Below are positions 1 to 9,750 of a stretch of 35,031 nt of DNA, one piece after another. The stretch is from Candidatus Pacearchaeota archaeon (lineage in GTDB: Archaea > Nanobdellota > Nanobdellia > Pacearchaeales > GW2011-AR1). The notes beneath the pieces were generated by a model. That model was not told the origin of the DNA. It did not search any database and saw only the letters and a program-made list of their open reading frames with translations. The stretch is taken from contig JAFCEO010000003.1 in NCBI GenBank assembly GCA_017609085.1, positions 1 to 35,031 on the forward strand, read 5' to 3'. Made by a program: the position numbers and the translations under genes. Position 1 is the stretch's first letter, and the number at the start of each line of letters is the position of its first letter.

Positions 1-1635
1 TGTAATCTTAACAGAAGTTATACTTGGTATAACTGTGACAACTGTCCCAAAGTTCAAGAGGGGGATATTGTTATTTTTAGAAATGGAAGTTATGGAGAGT
101 TTAAGGAAAGTACCAATGTAAATCCTGGTGAAATCTATCTTTTCTACAGAAACAACTGGATAACTTACAAAGCAGATGCAGGGCATACTCCTATTTTGAA
201 TAATGTTTATATTAGAAATCAAGATAAATGGGGTGGCAATGGAAGTGGAAGGTCATATTTAATAATCGACGGATTCAAGATTTTAGATGGGATAAACATA
301 CAATACACTTCTTATGTTCAAATAAATAATTGCGAAATAATGAGGAAAGCAACATCTTATGAAGGCTTTTATGCTCCTTATTTTCTAGGCCATGCTAATG
401 GAATAAATGCAGTTAATGTAAATCACGGAATAATAGAAGGCAACGAAATACATCATGTATATAGGGGAATAACTGTTTCAGGAAAAAGTAGCGACTGGAT
501 TATTAGAAATAATGAAATTCATTATCTTGCAGAAGATGGTATGAGTGTTTCTCCTGATAACCTTTTAATTGAAAATAATTATATATATGATTCAATAAAT
601 TTTAGAACTGTAGTTAGGTTGGTTGGCTATATTTCATATAATAATGGTCAAGGATTCATTGAAGGAGAAACAGTAATTCAGGAAAAAACTGGTGCAAGAG
701 GAATAGTTTATAATGATGAAGGCGAAGGCATTCATGATCTTAATGTGTGGCAAATAACCGAAACCAGATTTAAGGACTCTCCTACTTTTAAAGTGGTGTC
801 TATTGATAATATCGCCAATTCTTTCAGTTTAAATGGAGATTACTCTTCCAATTTTACTGTAGGAGAGCCTATACTTTTAAGAGGTTCAAGTTCATCTGAT
901 GGAAGATATACTGTTAAAAATGCTGTTTACGATGTCGGCAGTGGTAGGACAATAATTTATGTAAATGAAAATATTCCAAGTTCAGATTCTCCTTATGGCT
1001 ATTTAAGAGATTCTGATTATAAGATTATTGGACAAACCAGCGGAGCAGTAGAAGAATTTGTGATAGATGAAGACCCAACACACAGAGACGGTATTCAGAT
1101 TCATGCCAATGGTGTTAAGAATATAATAATCAGAAACAACATTATACACGATACAGGACAGGGAATGAAACTTAGCCATTATGGTATATCACTTGAAAAT
1201 GTCACTCTTGTTGGGAATCTAATTAAAACGAATGGTTGGAATCTGTTAATCCATGGTGTCAACGGCCTCAACATAATAAACAATACCTTGATAGGCAACA
1301 GACTCGGGCTTAGAACAAGAAGAAATCCTAATATCTTTGTAATAAACAATATGCATAACAACATTATTGGACGTTTAGCTATGGCAAAAGCAACCACTCC
1401 TGAAAGTGAAATTAAAATTCTTAGTCATGACAACAATATTTTTGGACAAAATCCTGAAGGTCAGGGAGGACCAAATTATATATTTCACGTTAGTGAAAAT
1501 GAACATATTGCAGATATTAACAGTCTATTTGTGGACCCTGATAATTATGACTTCAGACCAAAAATGGACAGTATTGCCTGTAACGGAACTATCAATTCTC
1601 CAGGAGTCGCAGTAGGAGCATTACCCTGCATATAA
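1..1635 (+). CDS. Right-handed parallel beta-helix surface protein, 5' end missing
   Basis: The frame is open from the first base of the window, so the true start lies upstream; a TTG at 196 is only an internal codon. The visible 544 residues contain repeated short motifs such as NNYIYD, IRNNIIHDTG and INNTLIGN, the Asn-ladder turns of pectate-lyase-like (PbH1) beta-helices. About 120 residues in the middle (roughly nt 640-1060) break the helix: they contain GETVIQEKTGARG and GRYTV..IIYVNEN segments and look like an inserted beta-rich domain. The end (DFRPKMDS..CNG) resembles the usual C-terminal cap of such proteins. No dockerin or membrane anchor is present at the C-terminus. It is probably extracellular, binding or cleaving a polysaccharide, but no catalytic residues can be assigned. 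The fold is a confident call; the function is not known. Confidence 0.8.
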   Translation, partial: CNLNRSYTWYNCDNCPKVQEGDIVIFRNGSYGEFKESTNVNPGEIYLFYRNNWITYKADAGHTPILNNVYIRNQDKWGGNGSGRSYLIIDGFKILDGINIQYTSYVQINNCEIMRKATSYEGFYAPYFLGHANGINAVNVNHGIIEGNEIHHVYRGITVSGKSSDWIIRNNEIHYLAEDGMSVSPDNLLIENNYIYDSINFRTVVRLVGYISYNNGQGFIEGETVIQEKTGARGIVYNDEGEGIHDLNVWQITETRFKDSPTFKVVSIDNIANSFSLNGDYSSNFTVGEPILLRGSSSSDGRYTVKNAVYDVGSGRTIIYVNENIPSSDSPYGYLRDSDYKIIGQTSGAVEEFVIDEDPTHRDGIQIHANGVKNIIIRNNIIHDTGQGMKLSHYGISLENVTLVGNLIKTNGWNLLIHGVNGLNIINNTLIGNRLGLRTRRNPNIFVINNMHNNIIGRLAMAKATTPESEIKILSHDNNIFGQNPEGQGGPNYIFHVSENEHIADINSLFVDPDNYDFRPKMDSIACNGTINSPGVAVGALPCI

Positions 1636-1663
1636 AATAAAAATATTTATACAATTATAAAAA

Positions 1664-1673
1664 TATATTTATA
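1664..1673 (+). promoter_or_regulatory. TATA box for the 1699 gene
   Basis: An atatatttata stretch is centred about 28 nt before the ATG at 1699, the spacing expected for an archaeal promoter giving a leaderless or nearly leaderless mRNA. No Shine-Dalgarno sequence precedes this ATG. Confidence 0.5.
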
Positions 1674-1698
1674 CTCTTTCTTCTTTTATCAACAGAAA

Positions 1699-4600
1699 AT
1701 GGAAATTTTAAAAAAATTAATTTTAATATTAATAATATTCATATTTTTGTTAGGTCTGGGAAAATGTTCAGAAAATTATAATTTTTCCTCTGAAGATTCT
1801 TGTGAAGGACTTTGTATTTATAATATTAAGGGAAATATTTCTCTTGTAAGAGAAGTTCAAAAAGAAGGCGAGAAAATAAAAGAAAGAATAGGGCATATTT
1901 TATTAGAAAAAGATAAAAATATAGAAAAGATAAATTTCGAGTTGAATAAAAGAATTAAAAATAGTCAAGAAATTTTAGAGAGTGTAGAGAATTCAGTTCA
2001 AAAATTATATAGCTCTTCTTTCACTTCACAGCATTCAAATGAATGTGGCTCTGTTCCTACCGATGGTTGTACGATTACAAAAGATACTGTTTTTAGAAGA
2101 GGGAATTACTATCTTCCAAACGGAATAGAAATAATATCTGACGGCATTACTCTTGATTGTAATGGTTCCACTTTAACAGGAAATTTTGATTCTTTCGGAA
2201 TTAATATTTTTAATAGAACAGACATTACAGTAAAAAATTGCGTTATTACTAATTTTATGATAGGAATTTCTCTTGTCTATAGTTCTGAAAATACAATAAA
2301 AGAGAATATAATAAACTCAAATTATTATGCGGGAATATTGATGTATTCAGGTTCAGATTTTAACACTATAGAAAGCAATACTCTAAATTCAGATTATTTA
2401 GGGATTTACGGAGAGTTAAGTTCAAATAACAAAATAAGGAATAACACATTAAAAAATAACGAATATGGGATGTGGATTTATTCAAATTTTAACGATTTAA
2501 TAGAGGGTAATAGGGGCGAGTTTAATAGCGTCGGTATTTATCTTAATAAGAGTTCAAATGTTCTTATATCATCTAACAAAATTGCAAACTCAAAATTTTG
2601 CGGTTTTTACTTGTTTTCCAATTCGAATAATAATATAAGAAACAATATGGTGAATAATTCCTTAGCAGGATTTTATCTCGATTCGAGTTCTAAGAATAAT
2701 CTTAAGAATAATACAGCATTTTCTAATAAATGGGGGATATTTTTATTTTCAAGTTTTAGCAACGAATTAAAATTTAATACTCTAGATTTGAATGAAGATG
2801 GAATTGTTTTGGACTCATCTAACAATAATTTTTTAGATAAAAATTTTCTGGGTTTAAATACTAAATCAGGAATTTATTTAAGTTATTCTGATGACAACAC
2901 TATTAAACACAACACTGCAGAATCAGATGCAATAGGAATTTATTTTTTTAATTCTCACGACAATATTATTAAAGAGAATATAGTAAAAAATAGCAGTGAA
3001 ATTGGTTTAGGTTTTTCTTTCTCAAATGGAAATCTTTTGTCCGATAATGATGTAACTAAGAATTTTGAAGAAGGAATTTTGTTGGCTCATTCGCGAAAAA
3101 ATATTCTTTTAAATAACAAGATACTCGACAACGGAGGAGTAGGGATATTTCTTCTTAATTCGAGTGAGAATACCATAAATAATAGCAATATAAAACATAA
3201 TGAAAAAGGGATACATTTTTTTGAGTCAGACGACAACAACTTATATATGAACAGGTTATGTTATAATACTCAGGATTTTTCTTTTTCTAGACCTTCTACA
3301 AATTACGGCGATGATAATATTTGCGATAGTCCTGGCACATGGATTCTTTGGAAAGATAAAGATACTGTTGGTTGCTCCTACTCTTGCTCTAAAGAACGTT
3401 GCGATAAATTTGAGTTAGGTTCAGCAAAAGGATTTAGTTTGCTTAATTTTGAAAATAATGATTGTGTGGTTGATTTGATTGATTGGTTTAAGGATTCTAA
3501 ACATTCTTCATATGAAGATTTTCTTAACCTTTCATGCGATTCTGTAATTGAATTTGAATTAGATGTTCCTAAAGAAGCGAAGATGTTAAGGATAGCTTAT
3601 AATTTCTTTTTATTTAATTCAGAGAATAAAGAAAATTCTCAAAACCTATTACAAGAAATTTATATTTATAATTTTGATGAAAATGTCTGGGAAAATGTTT
3701 ATTTTGAAGAAAGCATCCCCTCCGATTTTGAAGAAAGTATAATAAATATTCCAATTACAGAGGAGAGGCGATATAACAATAAGATAAAATTGAAAGCAAG
3801 ATTAAATAATTTAGATAATAATCCTGATTTTTCTTATGCGTGTCAAATTTATGAAGATTCTGTAGACTGTAGGCAATTTAGTTTAGACAGGTTTGTTTAT
3901 CAATTTTGTCAGAACCCTTTTTCTCTTTTTATTAGTCCTTCAGTTTCTTACGATATAGAGTCCAGCAGGTTAAATATTCAGGTTTATGCATATGATATTG
4001 AGAATGGGGAAGAGGTTAAATCAGGCCATTCTTCTTATAGGATAATTAAGTCTAACCGAACTATTACTGGAGGAAAATTAGAGTATGACGGATTGTGGAA
4101 AACAACTAAGACAATAAACCTTTCTTCAGGCGAGTATTTGATTGAGTTAAATATTAATGGTTTTGTTGAAAGCACAAATTTTTATACAGGAAAAAAGGAA
4201 TCTAAAATTTATGGTTCGGTTAAAGACAGTTCAGGATTAGTAGAAGCTACCATTAATCTTTATAAGGCATTAGAGTATCCTAACAGAGTATTATATTCTA
4301 TTGTAAATGATAGCTATTCCTTTATTGTAGAGCCAGGTTCTTATGTTGTAGAAGCGGCTAAAGATGGCGAAATTTTTACAACCCTTGCTTTTTCAATAGA
4401 TGGAGGAGAAGAGATTAAAAGAGATTTATTTTTAGGTGAGAAAAAAGGAAGTTTAAAATGGTTCTTATATGAGCTAAAAAAAGAATTGGAGAATAAACTC
4501 AGTGAAGAAACTACAAAAATTTCTGATTTAACAGAAATGGTTAGTAACGATTTAAGTAGTGACGATGCTATGGCTTTAGCTAATGCCATTAGCGATGGTG

Positions 4601-6849
4601 TTACAGACAATAATATTCCTACAATATCTTTTATTGCTGCTATTTTGGAAAAAACTGTACCCACTTTTACTTCGCGAATAGCTTATGGGAGAACTATAAA
4701 TTATCTCATAAACAATACTCGTGAATTAATTATTTCATACAGAAATGGGGATGGAGGAATAGAAGTTTTCTCGTGGTTAATGGATAGCGAAGGAGGATTT
4801 AAAAAAAGAACTGTGCAAGAAATAAAGGATAAAGAAATATATAAAAAAAGTTTACAACTGATAAATCAATCCTATAATGATTTATCTTTTCACGTTAATG
4901 ACAATTTTGATTTTTTAAAAGCAAAAAAAATTATTGGAGACCAACTGACTCAGTTAAAAGGGATTTCTGCTCATGAAGAGCTTTTATTACTTCCCGACCC
5001 TTCTACAGAACCTATTGTTTGGAATTTTGAAAACTACTATAACTCTTATTTAGAGAATCATAGGACAATGAAATATGCAAAACTAGGAAAAAAAATCGCC
5101 CTCTCTTTGCAGGCAGTTATAGGAATTGTTGTAAGTATTATTGCTTCCCCTGTTGCAGGGTTGACAACTTTTGTCACTTTAAATAAAATTTCTACTCCTT
5201 TTTATATCGCTTTAAATCTAGCACAATTCTCAACTCAAATTTTAGCAGTTCAAAATTATGCTTTTACTTCAGCAGAATGGATTATTGATACAGCCAAAAT
5301 ACCTTTCATATACAATAAAACAATAGTTTTTATTCAAAGAGAAACAGAAGAACCTTACTATTTAAACAAAAATAAATTTTTTGATTCTGAATTGGAAATT
5401 AATTTGAATCCAGATAAAGTCATAAACGGGAAAAATTTTGTTTTCCCATCCTCTTCTTTAGGACTTACTGTAAGAAATGTTACAGTTAGAGTAAAAAATT
5501 TGCTCGACCCTTCCTTAACCAGGGTTTTAGCAGGATCTGTGTCTGAAATTGAGAAGAATAAAGAAAAGACAACATCTCTTTTAGGTTATGATTATCTTTC
5601 TGTAAATCTTAGTTCGAATCAAGAAATTGAAAAAAATCTGTCTTACTTTGGCTTAGACCAAAGTCAAACCGGCTCTATATTTGACCCCCACATTTTGGTA
5701 GTTCAGATTTTTTCTGGACCTTTTCAGACCACGATCGATACTGTTCATTATTTTGTTCTTTCTCTTTTGAAAATTAATCAAATAACTTATCAATCTTCTT
5801 ATAAAACAGAGAACTTTCGACTGCGAAATGTGGATAGGGAAATTTTAAATTGGGAAAAAATCAAGGAGGCAGAGTTGCCTATGAGAAGTATAGAGAAACA
5901 ATTTACAGTAGAAGATTTTGTTAGATTTACTCCTTTAGTGTATTCCATAAATGCCGAAAATTCTAATAATTTGGAGAAAACATATTCAACAAATTTTAAC
6001 GGGAAAGGAGATAACAAGATTAATTTGAATTCGAATCGTCCAGAATTTAGTTTTAACTATACTGTTGGAAACAGTTACGGCGTCGAATTTCAATTGTTCC
6101 ATCCTTTAGGAGCAGATGTAGATTTAGATGTTTATTATGGTGGTCACCATGTCGGTTTCAATCCTTTTAGCGGGAAAGATGAAATCGGTTTTCCTGGAAC
6201 TTATTCTGGAAAATATAAAAATCCAGAAATCATTTATATTCCAAATGCGGCAAATAAGACTTACGAAGTTAGAGCAAGATTAATTAAAGAAAATACAAAT
6301 TTATCAGTTCCTATAAAATTGAATATTTTAGAAATTCCATTTAGGCCTGCTGTTTTGATGGTTTTCCCAGATGAATTAAATCAAGAAATATTATTGGGAG
6401 AAAATTTTTCCCTATATTTTACAATCGGAGAAGTAGGAAAACAAAAACCTATTCACAATGTTACTGTCAATATAGATTTAGGTTTGGCTAATCTTTCTAA
6501 AAAAGACTATCACTTTTCCAAAATCGATGCCAGTTCTTTGAAAGAAATAAACTTTTCTTTTCAGGCTACAGAAACAGGAAATTTTTCAGGTAAACTTAAA
6601 GTAAATAGCTCTATTGGAGAGATTATAGCTAATATCGAAATTTTTGTTAGTCAAGTTCAAGAAAAACTGCCGGGTGATGTGAATGGTGATTGTAAAGTTA
6701 ATATTTTCGATTTAGCCGCCATTGGTTTGGCTTATGGAAGTGAGCGTGGAGAGAGCCATTGGAATGAAAATGCAGATTTGAATAATGATGGCAAAATTAA
6801 TATTTTCGATTTAGCGATAGTGGGTCTAAATTACGGAAAAGTGTGTTAA
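1699..6849 (+). CDS. Secreted beta-helix (NosD/CASH-type) protein with C-terminal dockerin
   Basis: This is a 1716-residue protein with an N-terminal signal sequence (MEILKKLILILII...). A charged heptad-like stretch at about residues 45-95 is probably a coiled coil. Residues ~113-525 are PbH1 repeats (N.I..N....N..GI.L..S) of the NosD/CASH carbohydrate-binding beta-helix family. Around 834-915 there is a carboxypeptidase-regulatory-like beta-sandwich (KIYGSVKDSSG). Residues ~1133-1165 are strongly hydrophobic, which is odd in an otherwise soluble protein. Further beta-sandwich regions follow. Residues 1659-1716 form a type I dockerin: two calcium loops (DVNGDCKVNIFD and DLNNDGKINIFD), each followed by LA..GL.YG. 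It is probably a cargo or structural subunit docked onto the cohesins encoded at 9751, 11289 and 12104. No catalytic domain is recognised. Confidence 0.85.
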   Translation: MEILKKLILILIIFIFLLGLGKCSENYNFSSEDSCEGLCIYNIKGNISLVREVQKEGEKIKERIGHILLEKDKNIEKINFELNKRIKNSQEILESVENSVQKLYSSSFTSQHSNECGSVPTDGCTITKDTVFRRGNYYLPNGIEIISDGITLDCNGSTLTGNFDSFGINIFNRTDITVKNCVITNFMIGISLVYSSENTIKENIINSNYYAGILMYSGSDFNTIESNTLNSDYLGIYGELSSNNKIRNNTLKNNEYGMWIYSNFNDLIEGNRGEFNSVGIYLNKSSNVLISSNKIANSKFCGFYLFSNSNNNIRNNMVNNSLAGFYLDSSSKNNLKNNTAFSNKWGIFLFSSFSNELKFNTLDLNEDGIVLDSSNNNFLDKNFLGLNTKSGIYLSYSDDNTIKHNTAESDAIGIYFFNSHDNIIKENIVKNSSEIGLGFSFSNGNLLSDNDVTKNFEEGILLAHSRKNILLNNKILDNGGVGIFLLNSSENTINNSNIKHNEKGIHFFESDDNNLYMNRLCYNTQDFSFSRPSTNYGDDNICDSPGTWILWKDKDTVGCSYSCSKERCDKFELGSAKGFSLLNFENNDCVVDLIDWFKDSKHSSYEDFLNLSCDSVIEFELDVPKEAKMLRIAYNFFLFNSENKENSQNLLQEIYIYNFDENVWENVYFEESIPSDFEESIINIPITEERRYNNKIKLKARLNNLDNNPDFSYACQIYEDSVDCRQFSLDRFVYQFCQNPFSLFISPSVSYDIESSRLNIQVYAYDIENGEEVKSGHSSYRIIKSNRTITGGKLEYDGLWKTTKTINLSSGEYLIELNINGFVESTNFYTGKKESKIYGSVKDSSGLVEATINLYKALEYPNRVLYSIVNDSYSFIVEPGSYVVEAAKDGEIFTTLAFSIDGGEEIKRDLFLGEKKGSLKWFLYELKKELENKLSEETTKISDLTEMVSNDLSSDDAMALANAISDGVTDNNIPTISFIAAILEKTVPTFTSRIAYGRTINYLINNTRELIISYRNGDGGIEVFSWLMDSEGGFKKRTVQEIKDKEIYKKSLQLINQSYNDLSFHVNDNFDFLKAKKIIGDQLTQLKGISAHEELLLLPDPSTEPIVWNFENYYNSYLENHRTMKYAKLGKKIALSLQAVIGIVVSIIASPVAGLTTFVTLNKISTPFYIALNLAQFSTQILAVQNYAFTSAEWIIDTAKIPFIYNKTIVFIQRETEEPYYLNKNKFFDSELEINLNPDKVINGKNFVFPSSSLGLTVRNVTVRVKNLLDPSLTRVLAGSVSEIEKNKEKTTSLLGYDYLSVNLSSNQEIEKNLSYFGLDQSQTGSIFDPHILVVQIFSGPFQTTIDTVHYFVLSLLKINQITYQSSYKTENFRLRNVDREILNWEKIKEAELPMRSIEKQFTVEDFVRFTPLVYSINAENSNNLEKTYSTNFNGKGDNKINLNSNRPEFSFNYTVGNSYGVEFQLFHPLGADVDLDVYYGGHHVGFNPFSGKDEIGFPGTYSGKYKNPEIIYIPNAANKTYEVRARLIKENTNLSVPIKLNILEIPFRPAVLMVFPDELNQEILLGENFSLYFTIGEVGKQKPIHNVTVNIDLGLANLSKKDYHFSKIDASSLKEINFSFQATETGNFSGKLKVNSSIGEIIANIEIFVSQVQEKLPGDVNGDCKVNIFDLAAIGLAYGSERGESHWNENADLNNDGKINIFDLAIVGLNYGKVC

Positions 6850-6929
6850 GAGATTTATTAATTATATTTTACAGAAACATAATTTATTTATATTAGGAAT
6901 TACTTTAATCTTTATTAAGGGAAAGAAGA

Positions 6930-9665
6930 ATGAAAAAAAAGTTGATTTTGCTATCACTTGCGATCTTGTTAATTAATTTTGTAGGTGTAGTTAGTTCCGA
7001 AGATTTTAATTCTAGTCCTTTTACAGAGCTAATAGAATCAGACAATAGTACAAAGATATTTTCAGATTTTGGAAGTAGGGAAGAATATACGATAAATAGT
7101 AAAAACTATTCTTTATCTTCTACTACTTATTATATTAGGTTCGAGCCTTCTTTACCCTCAAGCGTTTGTGAGAATGAAAAAATAGACATAACTGTTAGAG
7201 GAAAAGCAAGATTTTATCCAGATAGTAAAGATTTATTTGATTGTGCGTGGCAGGATTACACTATAGTACACTGGTGTTTAAATTTAATGGAAGATGATTT
7301 TTTGTCTCGAGATGATGAAATAAAAAGTATTTGCCAATCAAGCAAAAGTTATGATTGTTCTAGTTTTTATTTTGAATATACATTCAGGGATGTGGACTTG
7401 AGCTCTGAATTTGGAGGGGTAGAAGATCAGGGTACTATAGAAGTTTATGCTGAGATTTACGATTTTGATAATAAAGTAGGGAGAAAATCTACTACAGTTT
7501 ATGATGTTGGTAAAGTAGAATGTAACTGCCTTTCCGGAGCATGTTGCGATACTTCTTCAAGACCTTATAACTTCAAACCTTATGGGAGCCAGCCAAAGGG
7601 TTATACAGACGAATATATTTGTTCAGGAAAAAATACTCCTGAAGGAACTAACTGGGTGTATAAAATAGACTATTACTGTAATGGACAGAGCTCTTCTGTA
7701 AAATCTACAAATATACAAGTAGATACTTGTGGAACTTGTGAGTATTGTACAACCGGAGATTCTACTTGTAATTATTATAGTTCTTCAACAACCTGCGGAA
7801 CAAAAGATTGTGATTATCTTGATACATCTTGCAGAGATTACCATGATATAGATAAAAAATGTGTTAGCGGAGGCAGATGTGAAGCAACAACCAGTTGTTA
7901 TAGTTCATATACAAATAAACCGAAACATACTTCTTGCGGAACAGGAAAAGAATGTGATGGAAAGGGAAATTGTATAACTTGCACGTCCCATTTTTACACA
8001 TCTTGTTACGATAATGATGTTTATTGGTATGATAAGTGTAATAATAGACAAGAAAAGAAAGAGGAATGTGGGGAAGATTTTTGTGATGCGTGGTTTACAG
8101 ATACATGCCATGGAAATGATGTTTATGAAACTAGAACATGTTATAGGAGGGGATGTAGAGCGGGAGACCAAGGACCTCATTGTTATAAAGATGCTTATGA
8201 AGAGGAAAGATATGTAAAAACATGTCAATGGGGGTGCACAAATGGGCGTTGTAATCCAAATCCAAATGTAAAATGTTACAAAGATTCAGATTGTCCACGC
8301 GTCTATAGCAACCCTTCTTGTTATGGAGACGATGTAAAAAAAGATTATACAGATTATAAATGTGAAAATCCGGGAACAGAACAATCTTATTGTAAAGAGA
8401 TTTATAATAGTAGTGCATATTATGATTGTGGTGAAGATGAGTATGGCAGTAATTATTGTTATGACGGCGATGTATATAGAGATTTTATCGACAGGGGTTG
8501 TTCTAATGGAAATTGTTTTGAAACTACAATTAAACAAAAAGTTGAAGAATGTGGTCTTGGAGGTTGCGAAAATGGACAATGTAAAAGTGAACCAGAATGT
8601 TCAGAAACAGATACTTCGTGCGGAATTTATCCAAATTGTGTGAACTGCAATTTACAAGATGGTTGTGAGGGTGATTATTATAAAGATTATTATTGTGTTA
8701 ATAATAGTAAGGGATGCAGTTACGACTCAGATGATTGTTCTGATTGTTCTTGTTCATGCGGGGGTTATAATGTGGAGGAATCGATAGCAAATGACAATTG
8801 CAATGATGGTAAAGATAACGATTGTGATGGTCAAATAGATTTAGAAGATGCTGGATGCCCCAGCGACTGTCAAAATGAATGTGTTTTTGGCAGTATAAAA
8901 TGTGTCGATAATGTTGAGATGTTTTGCGGAGATTTTGATAATGATGATTGTACAGAATGGGGGGGAAAGATTATATGCGAGTATGGTTGCAGTAATAACA
9001 AATGTAGTCCTTGCGTAGACGAATGTGTGCCAGGAGATACTAGATGCGTAGGAAACATGAAACAAGCTTGTGGCTATCCTGAGTGGGATTATTCGCGCTG
9101 TGCTAAGTGGCTCGATTTAGTAGAATGTCCAAATGGTTGTTCTGATGGCAAGTGTATAGGAGCCTCTTGCACCGATGAATGTGTTTACTTGTCTAAAAAA
9201 TGTTCTTCAAAATTTGATTATGTTATCGAAAATAACTGTATAGATTCGGACAAAGATACCTGTACAGAATGGTGCAATTGTGGATTGGTATGCGGTGAAG
9301 AATGTAGTGATGGTGTATGTGGGGGGTTTAAAGGATGTGAAGATAAGTGCAATTTTGGAGATATGAGGTGTTTATATAATAAAATACAAATTTGCGCAGA
9401 TTATAATTTTGACGGGTGTTATGAATGGGGGGGAAATACCTACTGTGACTTGGGTTGCGAGAATGGAGAATGCCTGTCCATATATGTTTTAGAAGGTGAC
9501 GTCAATAAAGATTGCAAAGTCGATATTTTTGACTTGGCAAAAGTAGGTTTGTGTTATAATCAGCAAGCTAAAGGAGATTGCAAGAATGCCGATTTAAACA
9601 ACGACGGTACAGTCAATATATTCGACCTAGCAATTATTGGCTTAAATTATGGAAAGACTTGCTAA
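6930..9665 (+). CDS. Secreted cysteine-rich modular protein with C-terminal dockerin
   Basis: This is a 911-residue protein with a clear signal peptide (MKKKLILLSLAILLINFVGVVSS). It contains about 100 cysteines by hand count, nearly all after residue 190. Residues ~623-646 match the DGKDNDCDGQID calcium/metal-binding pattern found in MopE-type repeat proteins. Residues ~647-850 hold four modules of about 45-50 residues with the pattern C-x3-C-x6-C, then C.EW or similar, then C-x3-C-x4-C. Residues ~854-911 are a dockerin (DVNKDCKVDIFD and DLNNDGTVNIFD). The cysteines imply many disulfides and therefore an extracytoplasmic location. Its dockerin resembles those at 6672, 11055 and 12236, so it should bind the same cohesins. 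The function of the Cys modules is unknown; adhesion or a protease-resistant spacer are possibilities. A TATA-like aatttattta lies at 6881-6890, suggesting a leader of about 14 nt. Confidence 0.85.
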   Translation: MKKKLILLSLAILLINFVGVVSSEDFNSSPFTELIESDNSTKIFSDFGSREEYTINSKNYSLSSTTYYIRFEPSLPSSVCENEKIDITVRGKARFYPDSKDLFDCAWQDYTIVHWCLNLMEDDFLSRDDEIKSICQSSKSYDCSSFYFEYTFRDVDLSSEFGGVEDQGTIEVYAEIYDFDNKVGRKSTTVYDVGKVECNCLSGACCDTSSRPYNFKPYGSQPKGYTDEYICSGKNTPEGTNWVYKIDYYCNGQSSSVKSTNIQVDTCGTCEYCTTGDSTCNYYSSSTTCGTKDCDYLDTSCRDYHDIDKKCVSGGRCEATTSCYSSYTNKPKHTSCGTGKECDGKGNCITCTSHFYTSCYDNDVYWYDKCNNRQEKKEECGEDFCDAWFTDTCHGNDVYETRTCYRRGCRAGDQGPHCYKDAYEEERYVKTCQWGCTNGRCNPNPNVKCYKDSDCPRVYSNPSCYGDDVKKDYTDYKCENPGTEQSYCKEIYNSSAYYDCGEDEYGSNYCYDGDVYRDFIDRGCSNGNCFETTIKQKVEECGLGGCENGQCKSEPECSETDTSCGIYPNCVNCNLQDGCEGDYYKDYYCVNNSKGCSYDSDDCSDCSCSCGGYNVEESIANDNCNDGKDNDCDGQIDLEDAGCPSDCQNECVFGSIKCVDNVEMFCGDFDNDDCTEWGGKIICEYGCSNNKCSPCVDECVPGDTRCVGNMKQACGYPEWDYSRCAKWLDLVECPNGCSDGKCIGASCTDECVYLSKKCSSKFDYVIENNCIDSDKDTCTEWCNCGLVCGEECSDGVCGGFKGCEDKCNFGDMRCLYNKIQICADYNFDGCYEWGGNTYCDLGCENGECLSIYVLEGDVNKDCKVDIFDLAKVGLCYNQQAKGDCKNADLNNDGTVNIFDLAIIGLNYGKTC

Positions 9666-9718
9666 AATTAACAAAAAGCAAATTAATGATAATCAAATAT
9701 AACTTTTAAATAATAACA

Positions 9719-9730
9719 ATTTTTAAAAAC
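9719..9730 (+). promoter_or_regulatory. TATA box deciding the 9751 start
   Basis: The attttaaaaac element is centred 26 nt before the ATG at 9751, which supports that ATG over the in-frame TTG at 9736. Confidence 0.45.
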
Positions 9731-9750
9731 ATTAATTGATTTTTAAAAAA

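Noticed and set aside
1-1635. Pectate lyase catalytic function for the first protein
   Set aside because: Only the beta-helix fold is supported; no recognisable Ca-binding Asp cluster or catalytic Arg/Lys motif was seen.
7905-8643. Several overlapping ORFs on both strands within the Cys-rich gene
   Set aside because: Cys-rich codon use (tgt/tgc) keeps other frames open; none has a promoter, Shine-Dalgarno site or recognisable domain.
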